DNA of 31,772 nucleotides from Desulfobacterales bacterium (GTDB lineage: Bacteria > Desulfobacterota > Desulfobacteria > Desulfobacterales > RPRI01): NCBI GenBank assembly GCA_020052975.1, contig JAGVOC010000227.1, positions 1 to 31,772 of the forward strand, given 5' to 3'. Positions 8,459 through 15,458 of this stretch are shown piece by piece. The translations under genes were made by a program, and so were the position numbers. Below the pieces are notes generated by a model that saw only the letters and a program-made list of their open reading frames with translations, was not told the DNA's origin and ran no database searches. The stretch's first letter is position 1. Every line of letters begins with the position of its first letter.

Positions 8459-9112
8459 ATGAAGTTTAAGGCTGCGCTTTTTGACCTGGACGGAACACTT
8501 CTTGACACAATTGATGACCTTGCCGACTCCATGAATACCGTCCTGAAAAAATTCGGATTTCCTCTGCATGAAGTAGAAAAATACAAGTATTTTGTGGGTG
8601 ACGGCATGGATGTCCTTGTAAAAAGCGCTCTTCCCGAGTCCTGCCGTGATGAAGAACTTGTTTCCCGTTGCATTCAAGCAATGAAAGAAGAATATTCCCT
8701 GCACTGGACAGACAAGTCGCGGCCGTATAGCGGTATACCTGAACTTCTTGACGCTTTTGCAAGTGAAGGCATAAAATTATCGATACTTTCAAACAAGCCC
8801 CACGACCCGACAAAAGTTGTTGTCTCTATAATGCTTGCAAAATGGAAATTTGAGATGGTTGTCGGGGTGAAAGAAGGTGTTCCAAAAAAACCGGATCCTG
8901 CTGCTGCTATCGGGATTGCAAACAACCTTGGAATTCTGCCGCAGGATTTTCTTTATATCGGGGATACTCATACAGACATGAAGACAGCTGTTGCGGCAGG
9001 GATGTTCCCCGCGGGGGCTCTGTGGGGATTCAGGACCGGAGAGGAACTTATTAAGGCAGGAGCCCGCATTCTCGTAAAGAATCCCGCCGATCTGCTGCGG
9101 TTCATTTATTAA
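8459..9112 (+). CDS. HAD family hydrolase, phosphoglycolate phosphatase-like
   Basis: A 217-residue haloacid-dehalogenase phosphatase. Motif I is FDLDGTLLDT at the N-terminus, motif II is LSNKP, the motif III Lys lies in VPKKPDPAAA, and motif IV is YIGDTHTDM. The cap between motifs I and II is of the Gph type, so phosphoglycolate or another small sugar phosphate is the likely substrate. The ATG at 8459 is preferred over 8429 because AGGAGG ends eight bases before it and the protein then begins at the first beta strand. It lies 78 bp before the threonine ammonia-lyase gene, possibly co-transcribed. Confidence 0.9.
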   Translation: MKFKAALFDLDGTLLDTIDDLADSMNTVLKKFGFPLHEVEKYKYFVGDGMDVLVKSALPESCRDEELVSRCIQAMKEEYSLHWTDKSRPYSGIPELLDAFASEGIKLSILSNKPHDPTKVVVSIMLAKWKFEMVVGVKEGVPKKPDPAAAIGIANNLGILPQDFLYIGDTHTDMKTAVAAGMFPAGALWGFRTGEELIKAGARILVKNPADLLRFIY

Positions 9113-9190
9113 GCCCTTTGCATAATACACCCTCATTATTTTAGAATCCGGTTCCCGGCCGCTTGCAACCGGGTAAAAGAGGAGGTTACC

Positions 9191-10393
9191 ATGATTGCTC
9201 TTGAGAAAGTTAAGGAAGCGGCAAATCTTATCAGGGAAATAATAATCATGACTCCGCTTGTCCACTCTCCTGCACTGAGCCATCAGTTCAAGGGCGAAAT
9301 ATTCTTGAAACTCGAAAATCTGCAGAAAACAGGCTCGTTTAAAATAAGGGGTGCAGCAAACAGGATATTATCCGACATTAATAAAATAGGCCATGCCGGC
9401 GTTATTACCGCATCTGCTGGAAATCATGCCCAGGGAGTAGCCCTTGCCGCAAAAAAGGCCGGTGTGCCTGCTACTATTGTAATGCCTGAGTGGGCTTCCA
9501 TTACGAAGCAGGAAGCAACTCGGGCATATGGGGGAGATGTCATAATATCAGGCCAGAGTCTTGGCGAGAGCCTTGAAAAAGCAAAGGAGCTTGCCAAAGA
9601 AGGCAGGACATTCATTCATCCTTTTGATGACCCGGGTGTAATAGCAGGGCAGGGGACAATCGGGCTTGAAATTTTAGGGAGTTTAAATGATGTAGACATG
9701 GTAATAGTACCCGTGGGAGGCGGAGGACTTATTTCAGGGGTTGCTTCTGTTGTAAAAGCCTTAAAACCGGAAACAAAGGTTATCGGGGTTCAGTCCGAAG
9801 CCTGTCCCTCTGCGTATGAATCACTGAAAAAAGGCAGGGTTGTTAAAGTTGATTCGAGCCTTTCAATTGCAGACGGTATAAGCGTCAAACAGACCGGAAA
9901 ACTTAATTTCAGCATCATCCGGGAATGCCTGGATGATATTGTTCTTGTCAGGGAAAGTGATATTGCAGCGGCAGTGCTTATGCTCCTTGAGAGAAAGAAA
10001 ATCCTTGCCGAAGGAGCCGGAGCAGTTCCTCTGGCCGCATTAATGAGCGGAGCAATTAAAGTTAAAAAAGGAAGCAAAACAGTCCTTCTTATAAGCGGCG
10101 GAAACGTGGACAGCCCCCTTTTGGGGCGCATAATAAGACAGGGTCTTATCAACAACGGCCGCATAATTCGTTTCAGTGTATGCCTTGATGATGTTCCGGG
10201 AGCGCTCTCAGGACTCCTTGCCCTTGTGGCCTCATTAAAAGCAAACGTCCTTCATATATTGCATCACAGGAGTGCGCGGAATATTCCCATATACAGTACG
10301 ATAGTTGAGCTTGAGATTGAAACACGGGGTCCGGCTCATGTGAAAGAGATAACGGGTAATCTGAAGAAGGCGGGATATGACATCGATATTTAG
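9191..10393 (+). CDS. ilvA: Threonine ammonia-lyase (threonine dehydratase)
   Basis: A PLP enzyme converting threonine to 2-oxobutanoate and ammonia, the first step toward isoleucine or a catabolic route. The PLP lysine is in TGSFKIRGAANR (about residue 50), the phosphate loop is VPVGGGGLISG, and SGGNVDSP is the C-terminal PLP contact. The last roughly 70 residues form an ACT-like domain (IRFSVCLDDVPGALSGLLAL), giving a 400-residue form of the short, single-ACT type rather than the long biosynthetic enzyme. Ribosome site GAGGAGG six bases upstream. The gene ends just before a solo repeat end and the peptide-modification locus. Confidence 0.93.
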   Translation: MIALEKVKEAANLIREIIIMTPLVHSPALSHQFKGEIFLKLENLQKTGSFKIRGAANRILSDINKIGHAGVITASAGNHAQGVALAAKKAGVPATIVMPEWASITKQEATRAYGGDVIISGQSLGESLEKAKELAKEGRTFIHPFDDPGVIAGQGTIGLEILGSLNDVDMVIVPVGGGGLISGVASVVKALKPETKVIGVQSEACPSAYESLKKGRVVKVDSSLSIADGISVKQTGKLNFSIIRECLDDIVLVRESDIAAAVLMLLERKKILAEGAGAVPLAALMSGAIKVKKGSKTVLLISGGNVDSPLLGRIIRQGLINNGRIIRFSVCLDDVPGALSGLLALVASLKANVLHILHHRSARNIPIYSTIVELEIETRGPAHVKEITGNLKKAGYDIDI

Positions 10394-10499
10394 AGAGTTC
10401 GGATGTTATTCAAAGGTCTAACATTTTTTCTTGTCTTCTTATACGTTCCACCCTTCACCTGATTTTTTATTATTATTATGGACTATTCAACCTGTTTTT

Positions 10500-10523
10500 G
10501 ATATACATTTGATACTGTATGAT
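10500..10523. promoter_or_regulatory. Dyad GATATACA-N8-TGTATGAT upstream of the peptide gene
   Basis: Two half-sites matching at 6 of 8 positions, about 84 bp upstream of the small peptide's ATG. The 15 bases TGTTTTTGATATACA ending here recur exactly at 19782-19796, upstream of the toxin-antitoxin pair. It could be an operator or lie within the promoter (TATGAT at 10518-10523 as -10). Confidence 0.35.
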
Positions 10524-10592
10524 TTAAATAAAGAAATCGACGGTTTTGTGCAAAATGGCTGTTTATTGATGCAGAAGGGTTAACTTCTTAAA

Positions 10593-10600
10593 AAGGAGGT
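10593..10600 (+). promoter_or_regulatory. Strong ribosome binding site of the peptide gene
   Basis: AAGGAGGT six bases before the ATG at 10607 is a nearly full anti-16S match and the best in the window. It argues that the 20-codon frame is really translated, and at a high level. Confidence 0.7.
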
Positions 10601-10606
10601 AGCACT

Positions 10607-10669
10607 ATGAAAATCAAAAAAGTCAGGAAAGTTGCAACAGGTCTGTGCAAGTGCAAACGCTCTTGCTGA
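10607..10669 (+). CDS. Candidate radical-SAM-modified peptide precursor, 20 residues
   Basis: Encodes MKIKKVRKVATGLCKCKRSC, 20 residues with eight Lys/Arg and three Cys (14, 16, 20) packed at the C-terminus. What supports a real gene: an ideal ribosome site, an ATG start, position directly before a Cys-rich protein and two radical SAM/SPASM genes on the same strand, and a hairpin just downstream that could favour its transcript over the enzymes. The basic N-terminal part would serve as leader and the CKCKRSC end as the modified core, by analogy with other radical-SAM peptides such as sactipeptides and ranthipeptides. I do not recognise its family, and the leader is unusually short. Too short to be found by length-based gene callers. 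Confidence 0.6.
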   Translation: MKIKKVRKVATGLCKCKRSC

Positions 10670-10695
10670 TTTCAAATTTCTTCCTGAATATTAAG

Positions 10696-10731
10696 GATGG
10701 TCTGAGCCTGCAATAATGCGCTCAGACCATC
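10696..10731 (+). terminator. 12-bp hairpin between peptide gene and maturation genes
   Basis: GATGGTCTGAGC (10696-10707) and GCTCAGACCATC (10720-10731) are exact complements with a 12-base loop, followed by the weak U-rich ACTCTTTTG. It is probably a partial terminator or RNA-stabilising stem that gives more peptide mRNA than enzyme mRNA. An ATG at 10716 lies inside the loop and is therefore an unlikely start for the next gene. Confidence 0.65.
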
Positions 10732-10760
10732 ACTCTTTTGACGTAACATCCCCGATAATA

Positions 10761-11120
10761 ATGGCTAAAAACAATTTCAAAGAATATATATGCCTTCCGT
10801 ATTGCATCTTTTTTAAGGAAGAGAAGACGGAAGAAATTTCCTGCCGAGGCGCCCGGATTATCGAGTTTCTTATCGACAGCAAGCTGATTGACCTGACTAA
10901 AATTCCCACCTTAACAAAAGCGCCGGATTTGTGGAAAAAACATAAAAAAGATCTGGGAAACCGTGTCTGCAGCCGGTGCTCCTTCCGTGCAAAAGACTGT
11001 GATTTCCAGTCAGATGAACCTTCCGACGATTTGGAGCCTTGCGGAGGTTTTATCCTGCTTGCCCATTTGAAAGAAAACAATCTGATCAATGAACCGGACC
11101 TGGAGCTCTATTGTGAATGA
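10761..11120 (+). CDS. Cysteine-rich protein of the radical-SAM peptide locus
   Basis: I do not recognise a named family. From the ATG at 10761 it has 119 residues and eight Cys: C11, C15 and C28 near the start, then C70, C73 and C80 (motif CSRCSFRAKDCDF), C94 in PCGGF, and C118. The spacing suggests one or two iron-sulfur clusters or zinc sites. Its stop codon overlaps the GTG start proposed for the first radical SAM enzyme by 8 bp, so translation is probably coupled and the two proteins likely work together, for example as a partner or electron donor in peptide maturation. That role is inference. The start is uncertain: neither this ATG nor the one at 10716 has a good ribosome site. Confidence 0.75.
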   Translation: MAKNNFKEYICLPYCIFFKEEKTEEISCRGARIIEFLIDSKLIDLTKIPTLTKAPDLWKKHKKDLGNRVCSRCSFRAKDCDFQSDEPSDDLEPCGGFILLAHLKENNLINEPDLELYCE

Positions 11121-12273
11121 TCTGAACTGGGCTTCTTCTTATTTGCGCCTTAATTCAAAAGCGGCATTGAAAATTCTGGAAAAATCTTTCGTTTATCACA
11201 TTGGAAGAGACGAACTCTACGAAATTGACGACCGGGCAAAAGATTTTTTTACCCTTTGCAACGGCACGTTAAGAGGAGAAGAGCTGACTTCCGACTCAGA
11301 TTTTGTTGAATATTGCCTGGACGAGGAATTGCTGGAACTTCTTCTCTCTCCTGATTATGTCAGCGTTCCTGTTAACCAGGCCATTAATCCCTCCCTGAGG
11401 TACCTCGAACTGCAACTCCTTCACAGATGCAATCTCAAATGCTTTCACTGCTACCTGGGCCCGCCACGGCATAATGACATTGCATTAACTGACGCACTTA
11501 AAATTACGCGCGAATTCTCCGAAATGGGTGGCCTCAGGCTGATGATTTCCGGAGGTGAGCCGCTTCTGTATAAAGATTTACAGCTGTTTATTTCTCAAAC
11601 TGCCGGTCTCGGGTTGCGCCGTGTCCTCTTTTCCAATGGAACACTCATTAATTCAAACAATGTCAGCTGGTTAAACGTAGATGAAATACAATTCAGCCTT
11701 GATGGCTGGACCAAGGGACACGATATGCTTCGGGGCAAAGGAGCCTTTGATCGTACCATGAAAGGAATTCAAACAGCTACAGAGGCAGGGATTCCGGTCT
11801 CATTCGCAACAATGATACATCGCGGAAACCTCGATGAATTTGAGCTGATGCGCAATTTTTTAGAGCAGGTTGATGCGGTCGAATGGGGTATTGACTTGCC
11901 GGTCATGTCAGGCTCTTTTACGAATCATCAGAATCTGATGGTGCCATATGATAAGGCCGTTCCTTTTATGGCATATTCATATGGAGGAGGTTATCACGGG
12001 TCGTCGGATGGCTATGCCTGCGGCAGACATTTGATAACCGTCATACCGTCCGGCCATGCTGTCAAGTGCGGCTTTTACATGGAAAAAATTATTGGCGATG
12101 CACGCATGGGATTGAAAGATGCCTGGCTCAAGCTCAAGCATATTCCCGTAAGCCGGCTTGAATGTAAATCCTGCTCTGTGATTGAAGAGTGTGCGGGTGG
12201 ATGCCGTTTCCGCGCTTCACATCCTTTCGCCCCTGATCCTGTTATGTGTGCCCTTTATGGTAAATCAAGCTGA
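11113..12273 (+). CDS. Radical SAM/SPASM peptide maturase with N-terminal PqqD-like domain
   Basis: A 386-residue enzyme from a GTG at 11113, chosen because GGAG lies seven bases before it and it overlaps the upstream stop; an ATG at 11089 would add eight residues. About residues 15-90 look like a PqqD/RRE peptide-recognition domain (KSFVYHIGRDELYEIDDRAK). The radical SAM core then has CNLKCFHC (C106, C110, C113), which binds the cluster that cleaves S-adenosylmethionine, and the SGGEP motif. The C-terminus is a full SPASM domain: C-x10-G-x4-C, then CKSCSVIEECAGGC (C-x2-C-x5-C-x3-C) and a last Cys in DPVMC, giving two auxiliary clusters. Such enzymes form thioether, carbon-carbon or epimer modifications in ribosomal peptides. 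The fused recognition domain fits the tiny precursor upstream. Confidence 0.9.
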   Translation: MNDLNWASSYLRLNSKAALKILEKSFVYHIGRDELYEIDDRAKDFFTLCNGTLRGEELTSDSDFVEYCLDEELLELLLSPDYVSVPVNQAINPSLRYLELQLLHRCNLKCFHCYLGPPRHNDIALTDALKITREFSEMGGLRLMISGGEPLLYKDLQLFISQTAGLGLRRVLFSNGTLINSNNVSWLNVDEIQFSLDGWTKGHDMLRGKGAFDRTMKGIQTATEAGIPVSFATMIHRGNLDEFELMRNFLEQVDAVEWGIDLPVMSGSFTNHQNLMVPYDKAVPFMAYSYGGGYHGSSDGYACGRHLITVIPSGHAVKCGFYMEKIIGDARMGLKDAWLKLKHIPVSRLECKSCSVIEECAGGCRFRASHPFAPDPVMCALYGKSS

Positions 12274-12295
12274 GAACCTGGCAATTCCATAGATT

Positions 12296-13216
12296 ATGAA
12301 CGGAATAGAATACATACAATTTTTTCCTACGCTCAGGTGCAATCTGAATTGTAATTTTTGCTTCAACAAAGGATTGCCTGCAACTGATAATGTGAAGATT
12401 ATTGATTTTGAGAAGATCGTATCTGTTCTCAAGGAATCGGACATAAAAATTATTGATATACTTGGAGGTGAACCCGCTCTTCATCCTTATTTGATTGATT
12501 TGGTTGAGATTATAAATACATATCGGATGAAAACCAATCTCAGCAGCAACGGAACGGATAGCCGCTTATTAAATTTACTTTCAGAAAGATATGATAAAGA
12601 ATTCCTGAAAATAGGAATATCTTTAAACTCCGGTGGAGTTTCAAAAGGTCTCCACGAATACATCATCCGTCACAAACCTGTTTTAAAGAGCGTATTCACA
12701 AAAAAATCATTGATTCCGGAGACAGGAAAACAATATATCGGATTGCAAGGGATTAAATATTTTTTACTGTACATGGATATAGTGGAAAAGAAGGATTCTG
12801 AATACGCCGTTCCATTTTATACTTACTACAGTGAATTAATGAGATTAAAGAGGATTTACAATAACCTTGACGGGGTTTTTTGCTCCGGATTTCTCTGTAA
12901 TGAAAATGATTATTCAATATTAAATAACGTTAGGTGCCCTGCCGGTACCACCAAGCTGTCTGTATTTGCAGACGGTTCCGTATATCCATGTTACCTTTTT
13001 TTCAGATATAAAGAATTTGAAGTCGGCAATATCTTAAAGGACGATTTTAACAAGATACTTCAAAACCCTATTCTGAATTTTTTCAGAAAATTTTCTAAAA
13101 ATAACTGCCCTGATATCGGATGTGCATTATTCGATTCATGCCATGGAGGCTGTCCGGCCGCAAGCTATATTTTTCATAAGGATATATCTTTACCTGATCC
13201 AAGATGCAGGCAATAA
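12296..13216 (+). CDS. Second radical SAM/SPASM enzyme of the peptide locus
   Basis: A 306-residue enzyme that begins almost at the radical SAM core: CNLNCNFC at C15, C19 and C22, then LGGEPALHP. It has no N-terminal recognition domain, so it may borrow that of the first enzyme. The SPASM part is present but slightly altered: CPAGTTKLSVFADGSVYPC (C-x12-G-x4-C), then CPDIGCALFDSCHGGC, where the first spacing is x4 rather than x2, and a last Cys in DPRC. It starts 22 bp after the first maturase, with lower GC and many Asn/Lys/Ile residues, unlike the first enzyme. Two distinct enzymes suggest two different modifications or two steps. No strong ribosome site is seen before the ATG. Confidence 0.88.
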   Translation: MNGIEYIQFFPTLRCNLNCNFCFNKGLPATDNVKIIDFEKIVSVLKESDIKIIDILGGEPALHPYLIDLVEIINTYRMKTNLSSNGTDSRLLNLLSERYDKEFLKIGISLNSGGVSKGLHEYIIRHKPVLKSVFTKKSLIPETGKQYIGLQGIKYFLLYMDIVEKKDSEYAVPFYTYYSELMRLKRIYNNLDGVFCSGFLCNENDYSILNNVRCPAGTTKLSVFADGSVYPCYLFFRYKEFEVGNILKDDFNKILQNPILNFFRKFSKNNCPDIGCALFDSCHGGCPAASYIFHKDISLPDPRCRQ

Positions 13217-13237
13217 AAAGGCACATAAAAGGAGAAT

Positions 13238-13561
13238 ATGAAAATATTCAAAATCAGAGATTTTTATCAGAAAGAATATCAGGAATACATCATTGGCTCC
13301 AAAGAGATCGAGAGGCACAGCGTCTATTTTGTTTACGGGGAAGTGCCTGTTAACGGAATAAGGGAAATGGGAGCTCCCGAAGGACACGAAGAAATTTTGT
13401 TTCTGTTATCCGGAGAAGCTATTCTTGAAAACAGAGGCGTTAAGACACAGTTCATAAAGGAGCAGGCCGTATTTATGGCAAATGAGTCTTTTACTTTTAC
13501 GGCATTAACGGAATGCCGTTATGTTGTTGCAGGCGCTCATACGATGGCGCATCATCATTGA
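13238..13561 (+). CDS. Small cupin-domain protein
   Basis: A 107-residue single cupin. The metal-site region is EGHEEILFLLSGEAILEN (His and Glu at about residues 48-50), followed by the second cupin motif FMANESFTFTALTECRYVV. The C-terminus ends TMAHHH. It lies 21 bp after the second radical SAM gene with a clear AAAAGGAG, so it is probably the last gene of the peptide locus. Cupins can be isomerases, dioxygenases, sensors or binding proteins, and I cannot tell which. Its stop codon TGA overlaps the first bases of a palindromic repeat, so the repeat sits exactly at the gene end. Confidence 0.75.
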   Translation: MKIFKIRDFYQKEYQEYIIGSKEIERHSVYFVYGEVPVNGIREMGAPEGHEEILFLLSGEAILENRGVKTQFIKEQAVFMANESFTFTALTECRYVVAGAHTMAHHH

Positions 13562-13723
13562 CGGCTTCGTAAAAAGTCAGAATTTGCTCAAAATTCAGAC
13601 GGCAAAGTAAAAAGCTCATTATGCAAGGCGTGCGAATCTTGAGGAATGAAGCGTACTTATTGGTACGCTGCAATGACGAAAGATGAAGCGCAACACAGCA
13701 GAATGACTTTATACGAAGCCGTC
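13560..13723. repeat. MITE-like element, copy 1 (complete)
   Basis: The ends GACGGCTTCGTAAAAAGTCA (13560-13579) and the complement of TGACTTTATACGAAGCCGTC (13704-13723) form imperfect terminal inverted repeats. The element is 164 bp and has no coding capacity. The internal part 13598-13696 matches 31674-31772 at 98 of 99 positions, so it is a true dispersed family. It overlaps the cupin stop codon. I found no clear target-site duplication. Confidence 0.85.
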
Positions 13724-13826
13724 TATTTTAATTGACATGTTTTCAGGTTTATGTCAGCAATCCATTGTTATTATCAGGGTCTGAACATCTGATGTTTAAT
13801 ATAAATCAACAGGAGCAGAAAAATAA

Positions 13827-14390
13827 ATGAATGTACTTCCGACCTCCCTTGAGGGTGTTCTTCTGGTTGAACCTGATATTTTTTATGACAACCGGGGTTA
13901 TTTTACCGAAATATACAAAAAAAGCGGATACGACATACTTGGAATAGAACGAGACTTTGTGCAGGATAATCTTTCATATTCGGTTAAAGGTGTAATACGG
14001 GGTTTGCACTATCAGGTAAAACACAAACAGGCAAAGCTCATCAAGGTTATAAGCGGAGAAATATTTGATGTTGCAGTTGACTTGAGGCCTGATTCTCCAA
14101 ACTTCGGGAAATGGGAAAGTTTCATTCTCTCGGATAAAAATAACCGCCAAATCCTTATCCCCGAAGACTTTGCCCACGGCTTATGCGTGCTCAGCAAAAC
14201 AGCGCATCTATTATATAAGTGCACTGATTATTATTACCAGGGTGACGAAGGCGGTATCATCTGGTCGGACCCGGTCTTGAACATAAACTGGCCTGTTCCA
14301 GATCCTATTTTATCTGAAAAAGATAAAAAGCTTCCCGCCTTCTCCGATATTTTTGGAAAGATCCGCTGCGGCGGACTTATGCAGGAATGA
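13827..14390 (+). CDS. rfbC: dTDP-4-dehydrorhamnose 3,5-epimerase
   Basis: A 187-residue cytosolic epimerase (RmlC type) acting in dTDP-L-rhamnose synthesis for surface polysaccharides. Marks of the family: PDIFYDNRGYFTEIYKK at the N-terminus, the catalytic His in VIRGLHYQ, QAKLIKVISGEIFDVAVDLR, and the substrate-binding PEDFAHG followed by LCVLSKTAHLLYKCTDYY. The usual reading at this point is FAHGFLVL, so LCVL is a small variation. It precedes rfbD by 18 bp; rfbA and rfbB are not in the window. Ribosome site AGGAG about 9 bases upstream. Confidence 0.95.
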   Translation: MNVLPTSLEGVLLVEPDIFYDNRGYFTEIYKKSGYDILGIERDFVQDNLSYSVKGVIRGLHYQVKHKQAKLIKVISGEIFDVAVDLRPDSPNFGKWESFILSDKNNRQILIPEDFAHGLCVLSKTAHLLYKCTDYYYQGDEGGIIWSDPVLNINWPVPDPILSEKDKKLPAFSDIFGKIRCGGLMQE

Positions 14391-14408
14391 CATTAAAGAG
14401 AAAATACC

Positions 14409-15458
14409 ATGAAAATACTTATAACCGGGTCAGAAGGTCAACTCGGGTGGGAGCTTTTAAGGCAGGCTGCTTTTTTTAATATTGAAGCTATCGGACTCGA
14501 TCTTCCCCGTCTTGATATAACGGTTGAACCCGGCATAACGAAAGTATTTAAGAAATACAAACCGGATATTCTTATCAATGGTGCTGCTTATACAAATGTC
14601 GACAAGGCTGAAACCGATGAAAAGGCCTGTTTTGCAGTAAACGTAAACGGTCCCGAAAACCTGGCCGCAGCATGTAAAAATAGTGGAATTCCGATGATTC
14701 ATATTTCAACCGATTATGTTTTCGACGGCACAAAGAAAACCCCGTATACTGAAAATGATCCGGTTTCGCCTGCCAATGTTTACGGGAAAAGCAAGGCAGA
14801 AGGCGAAAATGGAGTCAGAAATATTTTAGAAAAGCACATAATATTAAGAACTTCATGGCTTTATGGTGTTCATGGACACAATTTCGTAAAGACTGTTCTT
14901 GAGCTTGGAAAGGAAAGAGAAGTAATCGGGATTGTTTCTGATCAGTTCGGTTCACCGACATCTGCCGCTGACCTTGCCGAAACCGTATTAATGATTGCTT
15001 CCCGCATTCTGAATAATTACGAAGTTACATTTGATGGGCTCGTAAAAGAGTCCATCAACAGGCCGAGGGCGATTAAGCCCCGGCCTGGGGTGAGGGTGGA
15101 GCCGCTTGAATTTACTTCAAGCGGCGGGAGAGGGGAAGCCCTTTCCCGCCAAGTAAAAAGTCGTTTTTTGACTTTTTACGAAGGTATTACATTTGGAACC
15201 TATAACTATTGCGGGAAAGGGATAACATCATGGCATGGATTTGCAGAAAAAATAATTGAGACTGCAAAACAATACTCTCCTGTCACAACAACACATATAA
15301 AGCCTCTGACTACCGGAGATTATTCCTCTAAAGCCAAAAGGCCGGCTTTCTCGGCCCTTGATTGCAGCCTGATTCAAGAGAAGTTCGGAATAACCACAAA
15401 ACCCTGGCAGAAAAGCCTTGAAATCGTGATAGGGAGAATTTTTTCTTGCAAAAATTGA
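14409..15458 (+). CDS. rfbD: dTDP-4-dehydrorhamnose reductase interrupted in frame by a mobile repeat
   Basis: Makes dTDP-L-rhamnose from the RfbC product using NAD(P)H. The N-terminal GSEGQLGWELLRQ binds the cofactor, and the catalytic STDYVFDG and YGKSKAEGE motifs are intact. The protein has 349 residues, while the family is usually about 280-300. The excess is a 153-bp palindromic insertion (15034-15186) flanked by the 9-bp repeat TTACATTTG. Removing the element and one repeat copy restores EVTFGTYNYCGKGITSWHGF, the expected strand, and a 295-residue protein. The 162 extra bases are exactly 54 codons with no stop. The extra loop lies after the catalytic domain, so the enzyme may still work, but this is unproven. 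Confidence 0.93.
   Translation: MKILITGSEGQLGWELLRQAAFFNIEAIGLDLPRLDITVEPGITKVFKKYKPDILINGAAYTNVDKAETDEKACFAVNVNGPENLAAACKNSGIPMIHISTDYVFDGTKKTPYTENDPVSPANVYGKSKAEGENGVRNILEKHIILRTSWLYGVHGHNFVKTVLELGKEREVIGIVSDQFGSPTSAADLAETVLMIASRILNNYEVTFDGLVKESINRPRAIKPRPGVRVEPLEFTSSGGRGEALSRQVKSRFLTFYEGITFGTYNYCGKGITSWHGFAEKIIETAKQYSPVTTTHIKPLTTGDYSSKAKRPAFSALDCSLIQEKFGITTKPWQKSLEIVIGRIFSCKN
15034..15186. mobile_element. 153-bp MITE-like insertion inside rfbD, with 9-bp target duplication
   Basis: Flanked by direct repeats TTACATTTG at 15025-15033 and 15187-15195. The ends carry CTCGTAAAAGAGTC (left) and the complement of GACTTTTTACGAA (right), the same TTCGTAAAAAGTC-type ends as the repeats at 13560 and 28277. 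Inside are successive hairpins: GATGGGCTC/GAGTCCATC (stem at the left junction), CAGGCCG/CGGCCTG, GCCGCTTGAA/TTCAAGCGGC, GGCGGGA/TTCCCGCC and GTAAAAAGTC/GACTTTTTAC. No transposase. Confidence 0.88.

Larger units (their letters stand above)
10394..10606. other. Leader region of the radical-SAM peptide locus
   Basis: This holds the solo repeat end ATGTTATTCAAAGGTCT (10403-10419), an AT-rich stretch, the dyad at 10500-10523 and the ribosome site of the small peptide gene. A start site is most likely near 10520-10530, but no ideal -35/-10 pair is present. Confidence 0.5.

Noticed and set aside
10667..10740. TGA after the peptide's last Cys as a selenocysteine codon, giving C-U and a longer peptide
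   Set aside because: The hairpin starts 27 bp after the TGA and does not have the form or distance of a bacterial SECIS. The read-through is only five residues before another TGA. A plain stop is simpler.
10716..10760. Longer start of the Cys-rich protein at 10716
   Set aside because: The ATG is in the loop of a perfect hairpin and the added residues look unconserved; not fully excluded.
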